Origin: Opeltia flavorubescens
Lineage: Eukaryota; Ascomycota; Lecanoromycetes; Teloschistales; Teloschistaceae
Length of the DNA stretch: 64,000 nucleotides
NCBI GenBank assembly: GCA_000442125.1
Contig: KE546976.1
Span: forward strand, 1-64,000
Direction of reading: 5' to 3'
The stretch's first letter is position 1. Every line of letters begins with the position of its first letter. A program made the position numbers and the translations under genes. Shown here piece after piece: positions 27,244-39,885 of the stretch. Below the pieces are notes generated by a model. The model ran no database searches. It was not told where the DNA came from and saw only the letters and a program-made list of their open reading frames with translations.

Positions 27244-29454
27244 CAATAATTATTCGTGTGTAAAGTCTTTGTGGCAGGGAAAGCGTTAGAGGGGTATACG
27301 CGTAGCGCTTCAGCATGCAAGCGATGTCGAGATTTCTGTACTTTCTTTTATGGAGTCCAGTATCTTTTATATTGTTTTTGGAAAAATTAGAGCAGTATCT
27401 CCTATCCTATATTGTCACTGTTGTCGAGCACAATCTGCAGCAATAACAACCTCCTGGTCCATTTTTCACGCAAACTATAATTTCGACAACATCGGCTTGT
27501 CTGACTGGCGGGGCCATTGATGAAGATACATCGTACAGTAACATCTCGTAAGAAAAATAACCTCGTTAGCGTTGTTGTTCTTGTTGTTGTTTTTGTTGTT
27601 GCGAGGACTGTTCTGCTCGCCAGGAGTGATACGATTATCATATACTGGGAGCTGAGGTAGTTGAGTAACATTTTCGACAGAGTACAATGGAGTGGATTTC
27701 GTTATACCGGAAAAGTAAAGCCAATGATCAAAGAAAGATTTCAGAGGGTGTTGTGAGCAAGAATTTCGGAGACAGCTGGTTAGCTGGATGTAAGATACCT
27801 ATACTACTCACTGGCTACTTGCTCCCTAGCTAAGCTCCGTCCTCCTGCTTTGAAGATTGCCATCCCGAAACCTAAAGAGAAATGCAGTACCCTAGCCGAC
27901 GGTTGTACCACTCATGATTGGATCCAAACGAAATTGGTCGACGTATAGCCCGCCATGTTTTCATAGTGACGGTTTAGTAAATTTTCCTATTTATTGAGAT
28001 GGGGGCATGTGAGTCATGAATATACCCGTGTCGGCATGTTCAATACTGAGGGTAAAATTTGACTCTATAGGATGCACACAAACTCCTGAAAGATAAGATT
28101 TTGGTCTACGACATATTGTATTAGTCCCTTAAGTCGCTTTGCCGACATTTTCGGGGTTAATTTTCAATCATGAGTTTCAATTGCGCCACATCGGTCAACA
28201 TCGCCACGTCTTTTTTGGCGCTGGGCAAGTCCTGACGGGGAGTGTCGGCCCGTTAGTATTGCTTCTCCTCATTCACCTCAGTACCTCCAGCAACCAACAT
28301 TCATCCATGGTCGTCGAAATAAATGGCGCTATATCGTAATGCTCACAACCAACGACCACGACCTCCGCTTCTTCTCGAATGCGACCTCAAGTTCAATATG
28401 CAGGTCCTGAAATGATGAACCCGACTACAACTCGCTTTCATGGAGAGAAAGCCAACTACTGAACCGCCTTAAAAGGTCCAGCTAGCCGCCATCGCGAATT
28501 TCAATCCGACATGCACCGTAGTCGCAATGCAATGCTGCATCGACGTCATACCTTATTGCTTTTGAGTGGCGATGTTAAGGGTGTGAATCATTCCACTAAT
28601 ATCAAGAATATCTCCCTGCTATACCGAGACGCTACTAAAATCTGCGGATCGAGGGCTTTACTAGTCGGGCTTGATGTGCTAGCCATTGTGACGAAGAAGC
28701 TGCATAGAGTTATCATTTATAGACATAATACCTAGCTTATTCTTTGCGAGTCTCATCCCATCCTATCTTAATCTACAGACTGCCCTTGACTAGATCCGCA
28801 TTAAACGGAGCGGCAACAAGGTATACATCCCATTTCGATCGTTTGCGCATGTTTGCGGGATGCTAAATTACACATTCGGCTGCAGGTAAAGCCTTGAGAC
28901 ATGCGTCATTGTCGGATTGGTTGCTTCCGTTATACAATTCGGTCGCGATGCATATGTATGCAAAGAATCGCCCATGAAAGATGGGGAACAGAAATCGGAG
29001 TCTGGAGAAGCTCGGCCCTCTAAGCGACACTCGCCTAGGCAGAACGAAATGCCATCGCATGCGAAACTCAAATGAGAAAAAAGTCTGAGACAACCCCTCT
29101 TTCTTGCATGAAGACGCACCATCCTACGGCAACATCCAATGTTTACTGGTTCTTCAGATCCAGTAAGCGTCGTTCCCCCATGCAACAATGGTTTTCTGCG
29201 GGAGATCGATCGATCCGACGGCCCGTACCTCGCGCAACGAGTAGCTTCATGGGTGGAGTCCGCTGAGCAGCGATCCTGATAATCGGTCATCTTAGGCGAC
29301 ATTGTTGGCCCAGAATGCATCCAGGGAACTAAGGAGATCTGGTGATCACCAGCGCCGGACTAGACCCCGCGTTACCTACAAGCTCTTCATCATGGTAAAC
29401 TCTCAGTGTCGAGAATCCTGTCACTATTCAACGTCTTGATTGAGGCCTGCAATC
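27244..29454. other. Intergenic, no supported gene
   Basis: About 2.2 kb of normal composition. Minus-strand open frames at 27402-27687 are driven by AAC/ACA trinucleotide repeats (a short Asn/Thr-coding microsatellite), and those at 28863-29320 have no domain, signal peptide or intron structure. It presumably includes the 3' region of the upstream gene and the promoter of the galactose oxidase gene. Confidence 0.5.
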
Positions 29455-31669
29455 ATGCTGGGCAGACTCACCGTGTATCTTTCTTTGACCTCCGTCTTCC
29501 TCTACACAGAGAGCATCAGATTCAAGTGGCCGTCACAGCTCCTCTTCCATCAAGATCCGGTTCACCAAAATGTCTTGGAGAAGGGAGATGGCTTGTTCAG
29601 AGCGATGGGTCCCGCACCACCACAGTCGGGGAGGCCAATCCCGCAGGAAGAACGCGATACTTGGAAAGTGGACTGCACCAGTAAATTGACCAAGCATGAG
29701 TGCATCAAAGTTGTCGATGGGAAAAACAATACATTTTGGCAAACCAAAGTCACCACGGAATCCATCGATGTTTTACCACATAACATCACAATTGACCTTC
29801 GAGAGGTCAAGAATGTGAATGCACTTGTCATGAGACCACTTCCTGACGCGGACCTTGGCGGTGCGGTTGCCGGTCACAAAGTGTATATCAGCATGGACAA
29901 GAAAGCTTGGAAATTGGTCGCGTTTGGCAGTTGGTTTGCGGATGTTGAAGGTAAGCTCTTCATCCATCTATCAACGGCAATAGAGCAATGGACTTATCAT
30001 CTTTGCAGACAAGTTCGCGGGCTTCGAACCACAACAGGCTAAATACCTGCGTCTTGAGATAACCTCAGCGACCAACGGGACGGAGTATGTCAGGATAGTG
30101 GATATCAGTGTATGGGCTACGGATGTACCCACTCCTGCATCGGATGGTCTAGGCGAATGGGGACCTACAGTCAATTTCCCGATTGTACCTGTTGGGGCAT
30201 TCATAGATCCCATTGGCGGCAAAGTCATCAGCTTCTCTTCATACGCACACGACAGGTTTGGTCAAGGTATAACCGATCATACAACGTTGACCTCCACTTG
30301 GGACCCTACCTCTTATACGGTCAGTCAAAGGCATGTCCGAGAGACGAATCATGATATGTTCTGCCCAGGTATGGCTTTTGATGTCAACGGCCGGATGATC
30401 ATCTCAGGGGGAGAGACCGCGGATGTGGTCAGCATTTACGACCCTTCCAAGGACGAATGGACGAGCGTTGCGCCTATGAAAATCCCTCGCGGATATCAGG
30501 GCTCCATTACTTGTGCAAATGGCAAGATTTTTATTGTGGGCGGGAGCTGGGGTCCTGTGGGACTCGACTTTGGTGGCAGGAACGGAGAGATGTATGATCC
30601 CAAGAAGAACACATGGACGAAATTCGATGATATCAAGTCGGAGCATATACAAACACATGAAGACTGGGAGGGAGACTATCGCGCCGACAATCACGTCTGG
30701 CTTATGGGATGGCACAACAACACAATCTTCCAAGCTGGACCGTCCAAAGAAATGCACTGGATCAACCCAACCGGAACTGGGACAGTCCAGAACGCTGGCA
30801 TCGGCGGAGTGGCAAAGGTTAACCCTGTCAAGCATGATCGAATGTGCGGTGTTGCAGCAATGTATGATGCTGTCGAGGGTAAGATTCTTGCCGCTGGTGG
30901 TGCGCCTTCATACAACTATAGGGACAGCAATGGCGGCATCCAAAGCGAGAAAGCGACAAGGGAAGCTTACGTTATAACCTTGCACCAGCCTAATGAAGAG
31001 GTTGAGATCCATACCGCAGGTGACGGAGGAATGCATTTCCCTCGATCTTTTGCCCACGCAGTCATCCTACCCAATGGTGAGACTCTTGTGGTCGGCGGGC
31101 AGGAAGAACCCAGGGTTTTTACGGAGAATACTCCTCAGCTCACACCTGAGATCTACAATCCCACCGACAATGTCTGGACGAAGTTGGCCCCCAACACAGT
31201 ACCAAGAGTCTATCACTCGTTTGCCCTCCTCCTTCGAGACGCCACCATCCTCGTCGGAGGGGGTGGTCTCACGAATCAACTACCAGTCAACCACTTCGAC
31301 GCCCAAATCTACATCCCGCAATACCTTCTCACCTCATCCGGCTCTCGGGCCACCCGCCCCAAAATCACCGAGATCAGTGAACAGCACGTCTTCCCCGGCG
31401 GCAATTCCACCATCACCACAGACAGCGAGATCGCCAACGCAAGCCTGGTTCGCTACGGCGGCACCACGCATTCGCTGAACAATGACCAGCGACGCATCCC
31501 ACTCACGCTGAAAGGTGCAGGGCACCCGAACAGCTATATGATATCGATCCCTGAGGACGGCGGAGTTGCCATTCCGGGTTACTACATGCTATTCGTGATG
31601 AACGCACAGGGTGTGCCAAGCGAGGCTAAGAATGTGCAGATATTGGTGTCGCCGGAGTATCAGGACTAG
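29455..31669 (+). CDS. Galactose oxidase (copper radical oxidase, AA5_2)
   Basis: Two exons, 29455-29950 and 30009-31669, with a 58-bp intron (29951-30008); 718 residues. ATG 29455 starts a hydrophobic signal peptide (MLGRLTVYLSLTSVFLYTES), so the enzyme is secreted. Residues of about 65-200 form an F5/8-type (CBM32-like) domain, followed by a kelch beta-propeller and a C-terminal DUF1929/E-set domain, the order of Fusarium galactose oxidase. The radical-copper site is complete: Cys284 in HDMFCPG and Tyr328 in PRGYQ (the thioether pair, 44 residues apart as in the reference enzyme), Trp346 in GGSW, Tyr567-His568 in RVYHS, and His653 in THSLNNDQRRIP. It should oxidise a primary alcohol such as the galactose C6-OH to the aldehyde with release of H2O2; the actual substrate (galactose, glyoxal or an aliphatic alcohol) cannot be told from sequence. 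The DyP peroxidase gene lies tail to tail downstream. Confidence 0.96.
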
Positions 31670-32526
31670 GCATGTGGTCCTGACAACTGTCCACCTGGCG
31701 CACTCTCTCTCATCATATCAACACCAGACTGACAGAATTTTGTCCCGATGTTATCTTGAATGCCCTGCCAAGGACTCGATGGTCATCACAAATTGGGGAC
31801 TTTCCATTCATTGCCAGCGAACAGTCTTGCTTTTCCCTCCTGCACTGCATCAGACCGAAATTGGAATTACCAAAAGTTGTTTAGCAACAAGTATCTAGTA
31901 TCATCCCATATTTGAATATATGTCATTGACCCCTGCGCTTAATCTTGAAGCAAGAGAAAAGTTAGCTCATCAACAAAATCGGATATTGCAAAACAGCCGT
32001 GTAATGCCCCATCAGACTCCGCTCCAAGTCCCCTCAAGGTTTTGACAATACAATGCAGCTGTTTCCCCACCATTCCTCGGGTACACGCAATGAGATCGAC
32101 ACTTTGCAGGCTTAGCGGCTCCCTGAAGTCGATCTAGGGAAATTCGTCAGACTAAAGAAGCTAGCTGCAGTTCCAGACTACAAAAGAGGGGTATTTTATA
32201 GGGTAGNTTCCGGATGAAAGTGTATTTCTATAGCAGGTATTCTTATTGGTCTTCATGGTCAATAATCTGATTAAGGGCAAGCTGTGCGAAATCGTCAAGT
32301 TCGTATTCAATGGATCAAAGATTAAGACAGAGCTAGCAGCTGCGATAGAATGTAGCTGCTGGGACAAGCAATATAGTCAGGGACAAGTTTGAATAAGGAG
32401 TAGTGCCATACGGAGAAACTTCGTTAGACGCAGTGACACGGCGAGACTAATAATTCATAACGACGTAACATCGTGAAAATACTCGCAACCCAGTACGACT
32501 ATGTCGACGAATCAACTAGCAGTTAC
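31670..32526. other. Convergent intergenic region
   Basis: About 0.86 kb between the stop codons of galactose oxidase (+) and DyP peroxidase (-); it must hold both terminators. One N at 32207. No additional gene is supported. Confidence 0.5.
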
Positions 32527-34184
32527 TCAATCGCAGCCCAATGTATCTTTCAACGCTGTAATGGATGGCACAAAGAAATACTCCCCTCCTTTCATGATAC
32601 ACGACTCCTGAAACTTTCCCAACCCCGGCATGAGAGTTCCATCGTCCTCACCGTGCAAGGTGATATTCAACAGCCCTCGATCTTTTGCCTGGCCACTGAT
32701 CGGATCATAGCCGGTCTTCGAAAGCGGGAAACTCTCACTGTTGGACCAAGTCCTCTGCACGAATTGGAAGCAATTCTCGAGGCAAGACTGGTATGCTGCG
32801 AAGATAAGACCGCGCGTATCGTTGGGGTCCGTGGGAGGATTGGCAGGATCGTAGTCGGTGCCGTAAGGGATGCCATTGCGGATCATGCGGGCTGTAGTGA
32901 CGGCGCCGCCTTCAGTGCGCGGGTTGACTTTGCGGATATGCGCGCCGTAAGGGCAGCTGGATCTGGAGACGCCTTTGTAGTTCCAATTGTTATCGCGAGG
33001 GGTGTCTGGAGGTGCGTCTTCGTCTGGATATCTGGCGACGGGGGCTCCTTTTGAAGAAATGATGTGTCAGCTGATTACCACCAAGAAAAGTAAGGCCAGG
33101 TCTGGGAAGTTTGAGATTCTCACCGCTTGGCCACCGGCCCATGAGTTTTGCGCCTAGGTGAGCGGGGCTTTTGCAACCTGCCTCCTTGTACCTGTTGCAG
33201 AGTTCCATCCATCTCGGAACGTCTTGTTCAAGCTTGCGCAAAGCGAGGAAACTGCCATTGATCATCCACTTTGGGCGCCTTGTTTGATCAACATCGATTC
33301 CGTCTTGTAGTTCAGGCGGATTTGCGGATATGGTAATGACATTCTGGTCTGTTTTCATATATGGGTCCGCTGCGAGGGCTTCATCCGAATTGATGCCTTT
33401 CAGAAGGGGCTGCGAGAGTCCGTCTCGATAGCCGAAACTGCAGCGGACTCTGTTAATACCAGAGGATATCAGACAGGAATGGTTAACCTACTGCTCAATG
33501 CCACGGTTTTTACCAGTCCTGGTCCTACCTTCAAGTTTTGAATTTGTCAGTGATGGGGGGGAGTTTCCCTCGATGTCTTTGATGACTTCGGGATAGCCGA
33601 GAAGAAGCTTGAGGTGCTCCAATTTCTCATTGATGGTTTGAGAATCGATTCCAGCAACTTTGAGTAGGCCATCAATGATAGTAGTTGTGAAGAGAGGATC
33701 CCATTCGTCTACAGGAGGATCATTCAGGTTCTCCGGACCGTCGTCAGCCATACCCATATCGAAGGCGGGATCCGACAAGCTCAGATACTTTAGGTCTAAG
33801 CTCGATTTACCAGCCGATGTCAGACCAGCTTGAATCTGCTCGAGTCAGCGGTTGCGATCAGCTCAATAATTCATCGCGTACACTGTCTAGGCCGGGTTTC
33901 GAGAAAGCAATCAAGGTATTCACGGTAGAGACCCATTCCTTTTCATCTGGATGGTCTACGGTACGATTCTTTGCAGCGGCGCCATCTACTTCTTTCCAGT
34001 CCTCGAGGACCTTGCTGATGGTTGAAATGTGCTTCTCCTCACCCGAGACCAGCGTTTTCAACTTTTGGCAGAACTCCTTCTCTTTGCCGGACTTGATGTT
34101 GAAGAAGTAGTATACCTCAGCGAACTTGGGGAAGCCGCGACTAAACAGGTCGCCCTGCACATCGTCAGGATTAAACTCTGCCAT
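32527..34184 (-). CDS. DyP-type heme peroxidase
   Basis: Four exons on the minus strand: 34184-33882, 33835-33492, 33437-33124, 33047-32527, with introns of 46, 54 and 76 bp; all phases match and the product is 493 residues. The second junction rebuilds the family signature EHFGYRDGLSQP, which is broken in the unspliced frames and so confirms the acceptor. Catalytic residues are present: distal Asp221 (GYRDG), proximal heme ligand His357 (AHIRKVNPR) and distal Arg377 (ARMIRNGIPYG). Length fits fungal DyP enzymes of about 480-510 residues. The N-terminus (MAEFNPDDVQGD) shows no signal peptide, so an intracellular enzyme is expected, or one exported by another route. It uses H2O2 to oxidise dyes, phenolics or other bulky substrates. 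The convergent neighbour produces H2O2. Confidence 0.95.
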
Positions 34185-34999
34185 TGTTCTCCGTTCCGAA
34201 TAGGGAGTCGTGCTATCACTTGGTCTGGACGAATTGTAAAGAAGTGCCCTTTGAGGCGTAAGATGAACGCTGCAACGTGAGGGATTTTTGCAGCGTATTG
34301 TCAAGTGATAAGGGCGGATGTGAATTCTTGTGATCGAAATGGTTAGCTTCTGGTAGAGGGAGGGGTAAATCACATCATGCAAGTCACTGTATCTGAGCCG
34401 GCGTTGGCGTGGTGCGATGAAGCCCTCTTTTTCGCGTGAGCTCGGCCCAGCCTTCACTCTGTCGAAAATGAGGAAGAGAACATGCTGCACGACCAGAGCC
34501 AGTATGCAGTCTTGGCCTCGTTAGGTAAACATGCTGGCCAGGCGTCTTCGTATATCCAGAGGCGTTGGTATGCTGTGTTGCTCTCTCGTTGACCAATTTG
34601 ATCAGCATCAACACGACTGTATATGCCCATCAATGCTTCATCATTGTCAGGATGTTGAAACACTTTATCTATTGTAGCTCGACGTCTCTATCCCGGTAGT
34701 TGTTCCTCGGACCACTGGCATTATTCTTGGGATATGCATGACCTGATCGGCGATCAATGGAAGCATTACTAAGCCCTTTGTTTCTAACAGATGCCTTGTA
34801 AATGGGTTTTGCATTTTGCTGTGGTCGTCCTAAGCTCGAATCTGAGAAGAATAGACGGGGAGGAATAGTGGGGATGCATAGGAGATGGGGGACCACAGCT
34901 GGTCTCGAGTTGAGGTTTGGTCTCCATCGTCTACTTCGGAAGCTAAATATAGCAGAACATTTTCACTGATCTTCTTGGCTAGCTTTTGACAGGCCAAGC
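34185..34999. other. Upstream region of DyP gene; one weak coding-like stretch
   Basis: Holds the DyP promoter. A minus-strand frame at 34663-34454 has a protein-like composition (for example YQRLWIYEDAWPACLPNEA) but no start context, intron partner or recognised domain; it may be a gene remnant. Confidence 0.3.
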
Positions 35000-35006
35000 A
35001 GTTTAT

Positions 35007-35460
35007 TTAACCACTCGAGATGGCATGAATAGGCCGGACAAGGGTTGCCGATCCAGAGAAGATCCGTATCGTTCTAGTGTTTCGGCTACAATGTAAGAGG
35101 CATTGTTCCTCGATGCGATCGGCTGGCCGAGTGATACTGATGTGCCCGCTTAGCATCACCAGGATGCTCGTCACCAGCTTGATGACGTGTGAGGCTGGAG
35201 ATGGATAGGCTATTAGATGCATAGATGCGCAGAACATACAGATAGAGAAGATCGAGATTTGGGTCGAACGTAATACCAACGCGTAATTCTGCCTTCCTGC
35301 ATCTATCCCATACCCTTGGGTCGTAGACTTGGCGAAGATTGGGGGCCACCCTGAAGCGTATCTGTACCATCGCATCATCGAACATGAATCGATGCATACC
35401 GCAGGAGAAGATGTTAGGTAAGAAATCAATGTGGAGGTGGAAGATGACGACGTAGAACAT
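35007..35460 (-). pseudogene. 2EXR-like gene remnant
   Basis: Two overlapping minus-strand frames together look like one eroded protein. The first contains VYDPRVW and then VGITFDPNLDLLYL, which resembles the FDP..D.LYL core of fungal 2EXR-domain proteins. The second, downstream and in another frame, reads SHVIKLV through ITRPADRIEEQCLL. No intron of plausible length joins them in phase, so a frameshift is likely. Assignment rests on motif memory only; a chance resemblance is possible. Confidence 0.3.
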
Positions 35461-38400
35461 CTCCAGAAAAGATTATTCCGAGGTGGTGAAAGGAACTAAG
35501 AACGCTGCGTCTACGTGCATGCTACTAACATCTAGGACCCGGACATCAACGAGAATATTCCTCCGGGTTGGTCGAAGTGATCGTTTTCCCCAAGGGCTGC
35601 CTGTTGGTATACTACGATGTATCATGTGTCATTATCAAACGGGGCTAGAGGAACTTGGTGGGTCCGATTCGTTTGAGAAGAGCCGTGATCACGCAATCAT
35701 GTCAAGGCTACCGTGTTCGCCTAAATTAAGACTCTATCGCCAAATCCATACAGCAAGCGAACATGTAGCCGTTACGTAATACTTACTAACTTCTGAGGTA
35801 TAGCAGCGATTTGCGATGTACATGTATTTTTAGACCGAGTAAATGACCACATATGGATAGAATTTCGGCACGTATATACCTAGATGAAGGCTAGTGGCCT
35901 ATATATGGAAGTTTATCTTATCCTCAACCATCCTGTGATTTTCTCGAAGCGTTAAAGCCCGTGATGGCTTACTTGTCGTACATGCAAGCCGGCTGCACTC
36001 TTTTCTCCTGAACTGCTCGATCTCATGAACCGTCCGTAAGTTTTTAAAGTATATGTGCGAACCAAACGTGAAAGGACGTCTCTTCAAAGATCCCTATTCC
36101 ATATCCAGCGACGATAGTCGGCTCCTCGAGCTTATCACAATGAAAAACCAACTATGAAAGTAAATACGATATGTACACTAATGGGCGAAATATTAGTCGG
36201 TGTCGGCTAAGATGCGTATATTCCCAAAACTGGGTGTTCGAATGTTCGCGTTGTTTGGACCAATTTCATCTGTAGGGTTAGTAGCGCAGCACCATGTCCA
36301 AGCGACACGAACTCGACTGCTTACTTTGAATCAATAATAGGTATGGAGCGAAGGGTATGATCAGCACGCCTTTTATGAGCATTGATACATCCTATCCGCC
36401 TCACTATTAACAGATCGCTCACAAATTTGCTGCCGCTGAGGCGATGGATAGAGCTGCAGTATCCGATCCAGGTAAGATATCTCGGCCGAAAGTCTCATGT
36501 CATCCCCTTTAGAGAAGAACTACCTTGGGTGCCGGATCTCGCGACGACAGCGGGGAAGGAATCGTGCTGGTGATCCACGCTAGAATAATTGAAACCAAGT
36601 GTTGCAAATTCAACGATATCTTGGCTTCCCACTTTGATCATAGTGGATACGCGATGTATATATCAGACTGGATAGTGGTTAATGGTCCGGGCGGTGACTG
36701 AGTTCAAAGTATATTAATAGCATACTCATTAACGTACCCGGATAAGTAAATTGATGGTCATGGATTAAGGTTTTTCAGGAGCATATCATGGTGGAAGTCA
36801 CGGAAGACGTTGTCCTCCTATCACAATCGATGATATTTGTGACTATTAGATGTCCGTGCCAGGCTTCGAATCGCACCTGACCCAATGATGACGCAATAGG
36901 ACGGGCTGATAGCACGTAAGCTCGAGTCCTAGTCCGCCACGAACTCCAACAATAAGGTCGCTAGCTGTGGGTTGCTGGAGGTAATAGCCCTTCTATATGG
37001 GGCTCTTTTGGGATCTAGCCATCGAGCCTTATTACCGACCATTACTCCACTCGGTAGGAATTTCGACGAGCGGAGTATAACAGCTTTCTTGATTGTCAAA
37101 AAAGAACCGTATTGTGCAATCTACATCAAAGCATTGATGCATAACCCCATAATCTACTTTCGGCCATGATAATCCCCAGCGCCTTGAGCGGAACAAAGAG
37201 GTAGGCACTAGGGGATGTAATATTCCTGCCACGAGCGGCGGCTGATCTCCAGAAACCTTCCTTTGGAAGTATTACACATCCTTGTGGACCAGGTGAAGGT
37301 GAATGCTTCGATCTACAGATTCGAGATGCCGATTTTCAATCATAATGAGCCTCATAGACTCCTACTCTTTGTTTTACATGCGGTGTTACAGACGCGGTCA
37401 TCTTTGCTCCAGGAGATATGAAAGTTTTTGATATAACGATCACCAACTCGTTCAAAATATCTAGGGTGAAAGTATCAGCCCTAGCCATAATCGATACAAG
37501 AAAGCTTAGAATTTCCCTCCAATGCAGTGCAGCGATACGGAGTCATACCACTAACATTGTATCTGTTAGTGTAGATCGAATCGAGCTAAGTGCGTATTGT
37601 CGAGCTGCAGAAAGGGGGATGAACCAATGATAGAACCAATATCAAGGATTCAGGGTACCCGGCAGAGCTTAGGGTTCCTTCAAGGCGGTCTCTAACGTAC
37701 TAGGTTGGGACGAACTTAACAGGAGCGACATTCCAAATGCAGCTTCTTGGTAGATGGATGTTCTACAATTATAGCTACATCGACTTCTTCAATTCTAAAT
37801 AAATATCCTCAAGTCATTATTATAAGTTCTTGGATATTGGCTCAGGAAGTCCTCTAGATTGGCTTCAATACCACTACTTCTAGCCTCAAAACGACGCTTG
37901 CACTCCTCCCCTTCGCCATATTCTTGCCACTGCGGATGGCCAGGTCCCAGAGCGTACTCCCGAGAGCACTCCTCATCCTCTCTTTTCCCGGTAGAATCCT
38001 ATCAGTCGTACCCTTGAACTTGCTACCGCCAACTTTGGAGCTTTCAAACCCTGATTTAAGTTTCAGCCAAGGCATGCTATGTATACTATCACAAAAACCC
38101 TGCTACAGTCCCAGCGTGCAATCCTTAGCCTGCCACGCTACCAGCTCGAATTATGCAGCCTTTTTTCTAGCCTAGGTTCTCTACTTCTAATTTCTCTTTG
38201 TAAGGTTTTCAACGGGGCGTTGCCGTGATGGCAATCTTTAGCGACATGGACTGAATGGGTTTTATGGCTTCAGCGTCGCCAAATGGACCAGATGTGAGAC
38301 AGTAAAACGTTACTCTCAGCGTGCCCAAAGCCTGGTAGATTTCGTAGATGCTATGGATGTGATGGGGGCTGTGAAATACAACAGGAGCTGGGAAGCGGAC

Positions 38401-38660
38401 GGTCAGATCAGTCGGTCTGACTTCGTAAAAGTCACTGCAACATCTCAAGGTCACTATATTGTTCACGCAGGAGACAAGACGAGAAAGCCACCGACGATGA
38501 TACACCCGTGTCGATACCGTTTCAACTGATTTGTGCCGTTAGTCTCCTTTTGTTAAGTTTCACAATAGTCAATGTCTAAATCCTGTGGCTGCTACTCGTT
38601 CGTGAATCAGAGTATTTTGATGTCGGCGAGATTTACAAAGGCATGGTAGAAAGATGACTC
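35461..38660. other. Gene-poor stretch with possible relics
   Basis: About 3.2 kb with no gene I can support. The open frame at 37418-37630 (+) has coding-like composition (VFDITITNSF, RKLRISLQCS) and is preceded by an in-frame extension, and the minus-strand frame 38075-37854 also looks protein-like, but neither has a recognised domain or a complete model. Stops are frequent in the flanks, as in decayed subtelomeric genes. Confidence 0.35.
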
Positions 38661-38667
38661 AACAAGC

Positions 38668-38676
38668 ATATATAAA
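38668..38676 (+). promoter_or_regulatory. TATA box candidate
   Basis: TATATAAAG lies about 207 bases before the ATG at 38883. Transcription would begin near 38,700, downstream of the in-frame ATG at 38685, which is one reason to prefer 38883 as the start of the next gene. Confidence 0.45.
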
Positions 38677-38882
38677 GCTCGAGCATGTCAATACGCGCCT
38701 GGTGTCTATCTATGCGCTTGAATCGTCGTGTCGCTCAGAGACGCAGATGCGCAACGGAATGTCCGTGCAACCTCACGGTATTCGCATATCATATTAATAC
38801 ATTGTCGCATCCTCATTCCTGGGTGCAAGCAGACTCCGAGGGGAGCACGCAGATCGAACTGAGCTATTCTGTGACAGGAGCT

Positions 38883-39885
38883 ATGTTAGTTTTGACACGG
38901 CAGCTTCTCTTTGCTGCTATAGTACTTTTCTTTCAGCGCGAGGTATTCGGTTTGGGGATACCACATTCAAATAATCCGTTGCAGGGTCCAGTAGACCACT
39001 CTATTGTACAAAAGTCGGTAGAGCTCCGACTGCTTGCTATAAGATCTAAAGAAGCTGACACGTCAATGTTCCCTAGATGTTCTGGAAATGATTCTGCGCT
39101 ATGTGTCACTGTGACAAGGTGGTGCCATGTTCCCGGCACCGCGACCACGCTAGAGCTATTCACAAGGGATAGAATGTCTATTCCAGGCGAGGCTATGAAG
39201 CAGATATTGGACAGCGCACAAGAGGAAGTTGAACAGAAATTATCAGCCGGAGATAGACGGCTCTTACCGACTGAGATCCCCTGGAGACACAATAGCGAAG
39301 TGCTCAGGATGGAAGCGCAACTTAATGGTTGAAGTTGGAAAATGCTGAACAACACGATCGAGGGCCTGCGTTATTGTCTTTATCAGGAAAATGTCTTCAA
39401 GGAGGTATACGTGAACCAGGTTATCGATCCGGAAGCGCCACCCGGGAATCGATTTATGTATCTTCTCCCCCACCATTGGGAGGGACGCAATGGACCAGCA
39501 GTGTATAACCCATTGGAGACATGCAAAGACCCCGAGACCGAGAACCCGGCTTCTATACCAGCTGGGTAAAGCCATCGTACCCTATAACATGCAGAGAATC
39601 TTGAACGGTGCAGGGCAAGAGTTGACTTCTAGAATCGCCGACCATGGCGACCAGAGGGTTACGACTGTCCCCTGGACCTTTCCGCTGAACGGCCTCGAGA
39701 TAGTGGCTTCTTATGATGGGTGGAGCTGGCAAGTCCTTAAAAACACTATTTCTGCTTTGCAATTCTGTCTGTTCCGACGTGGTGTATTCCAAGAGGTCAC
39801 GGTCTTGGATGTCGAAGATCCGGCAGCATTGGAAGGGGACAGACACCTGAGACTGAGGAAGACGCAGGGTAGATCTACCGAGTGA
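38883..39885 (+). pseudogene. Secreted two-repeat protein with in-frame stop
   Basis: Exons 38883-39500 and 39562-39885 with a 61-bp intron (39501-39561) in phase 0; 313 codons, one of them TGA (39330-39332, codon 150). ATG 38883 opens a clear signal peptide (MLVLTRQLLFAAIVLFFQ). The mature part holds two copies of a roughly 90-residue unit. Copy 1 has QILDSAQEE, then NG-stop-SW, TIEGLRYCL, FKEVYV and VIDPEAPPGNRFMYL. Copy 2 has RILNGAGQE, DGWSW, TISALQFCL, FQEVTV and VEDPAALEGDRHLRL. The stop falls exactly where copy 2 has Trp260, so TGG to TGA is the simplest explanation. The rest of the frame is intact. The family is unknown to me; small fungal secreted proteins with a Trp-containing core of this shape exist. 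It may be a fresh pseudogene, a truncated secreted protein of about 149 residues, or a sequencing error. Confidence 0.62.

Noticed and set aside
27402-27687. Asn-rich minus-strand open frames
   Set aside because: They are produced by a trinucleotide microsatellite (GTT/AAC) and have no other coding features.
28868-29320. 150-codon minus-strand open frame
   Set aside because: No signal peptide, domain, intron structure or composition bias; it sits in the upstream region of galactose oxidase and probably arises by chance.
30404-30977. Open frames inside galactose oxidase on other frames/strand
   Set aside because: Shadows of a high-GC coding region with a fully conserved enzyme in the sense frame.
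38685-38882. N-terminal extension of the two-repeat protein from ATG 38685
   Set aside because: It lies about 10 bases after the TATA box and would put a 66-residue basic leader before a clear signal peptide.
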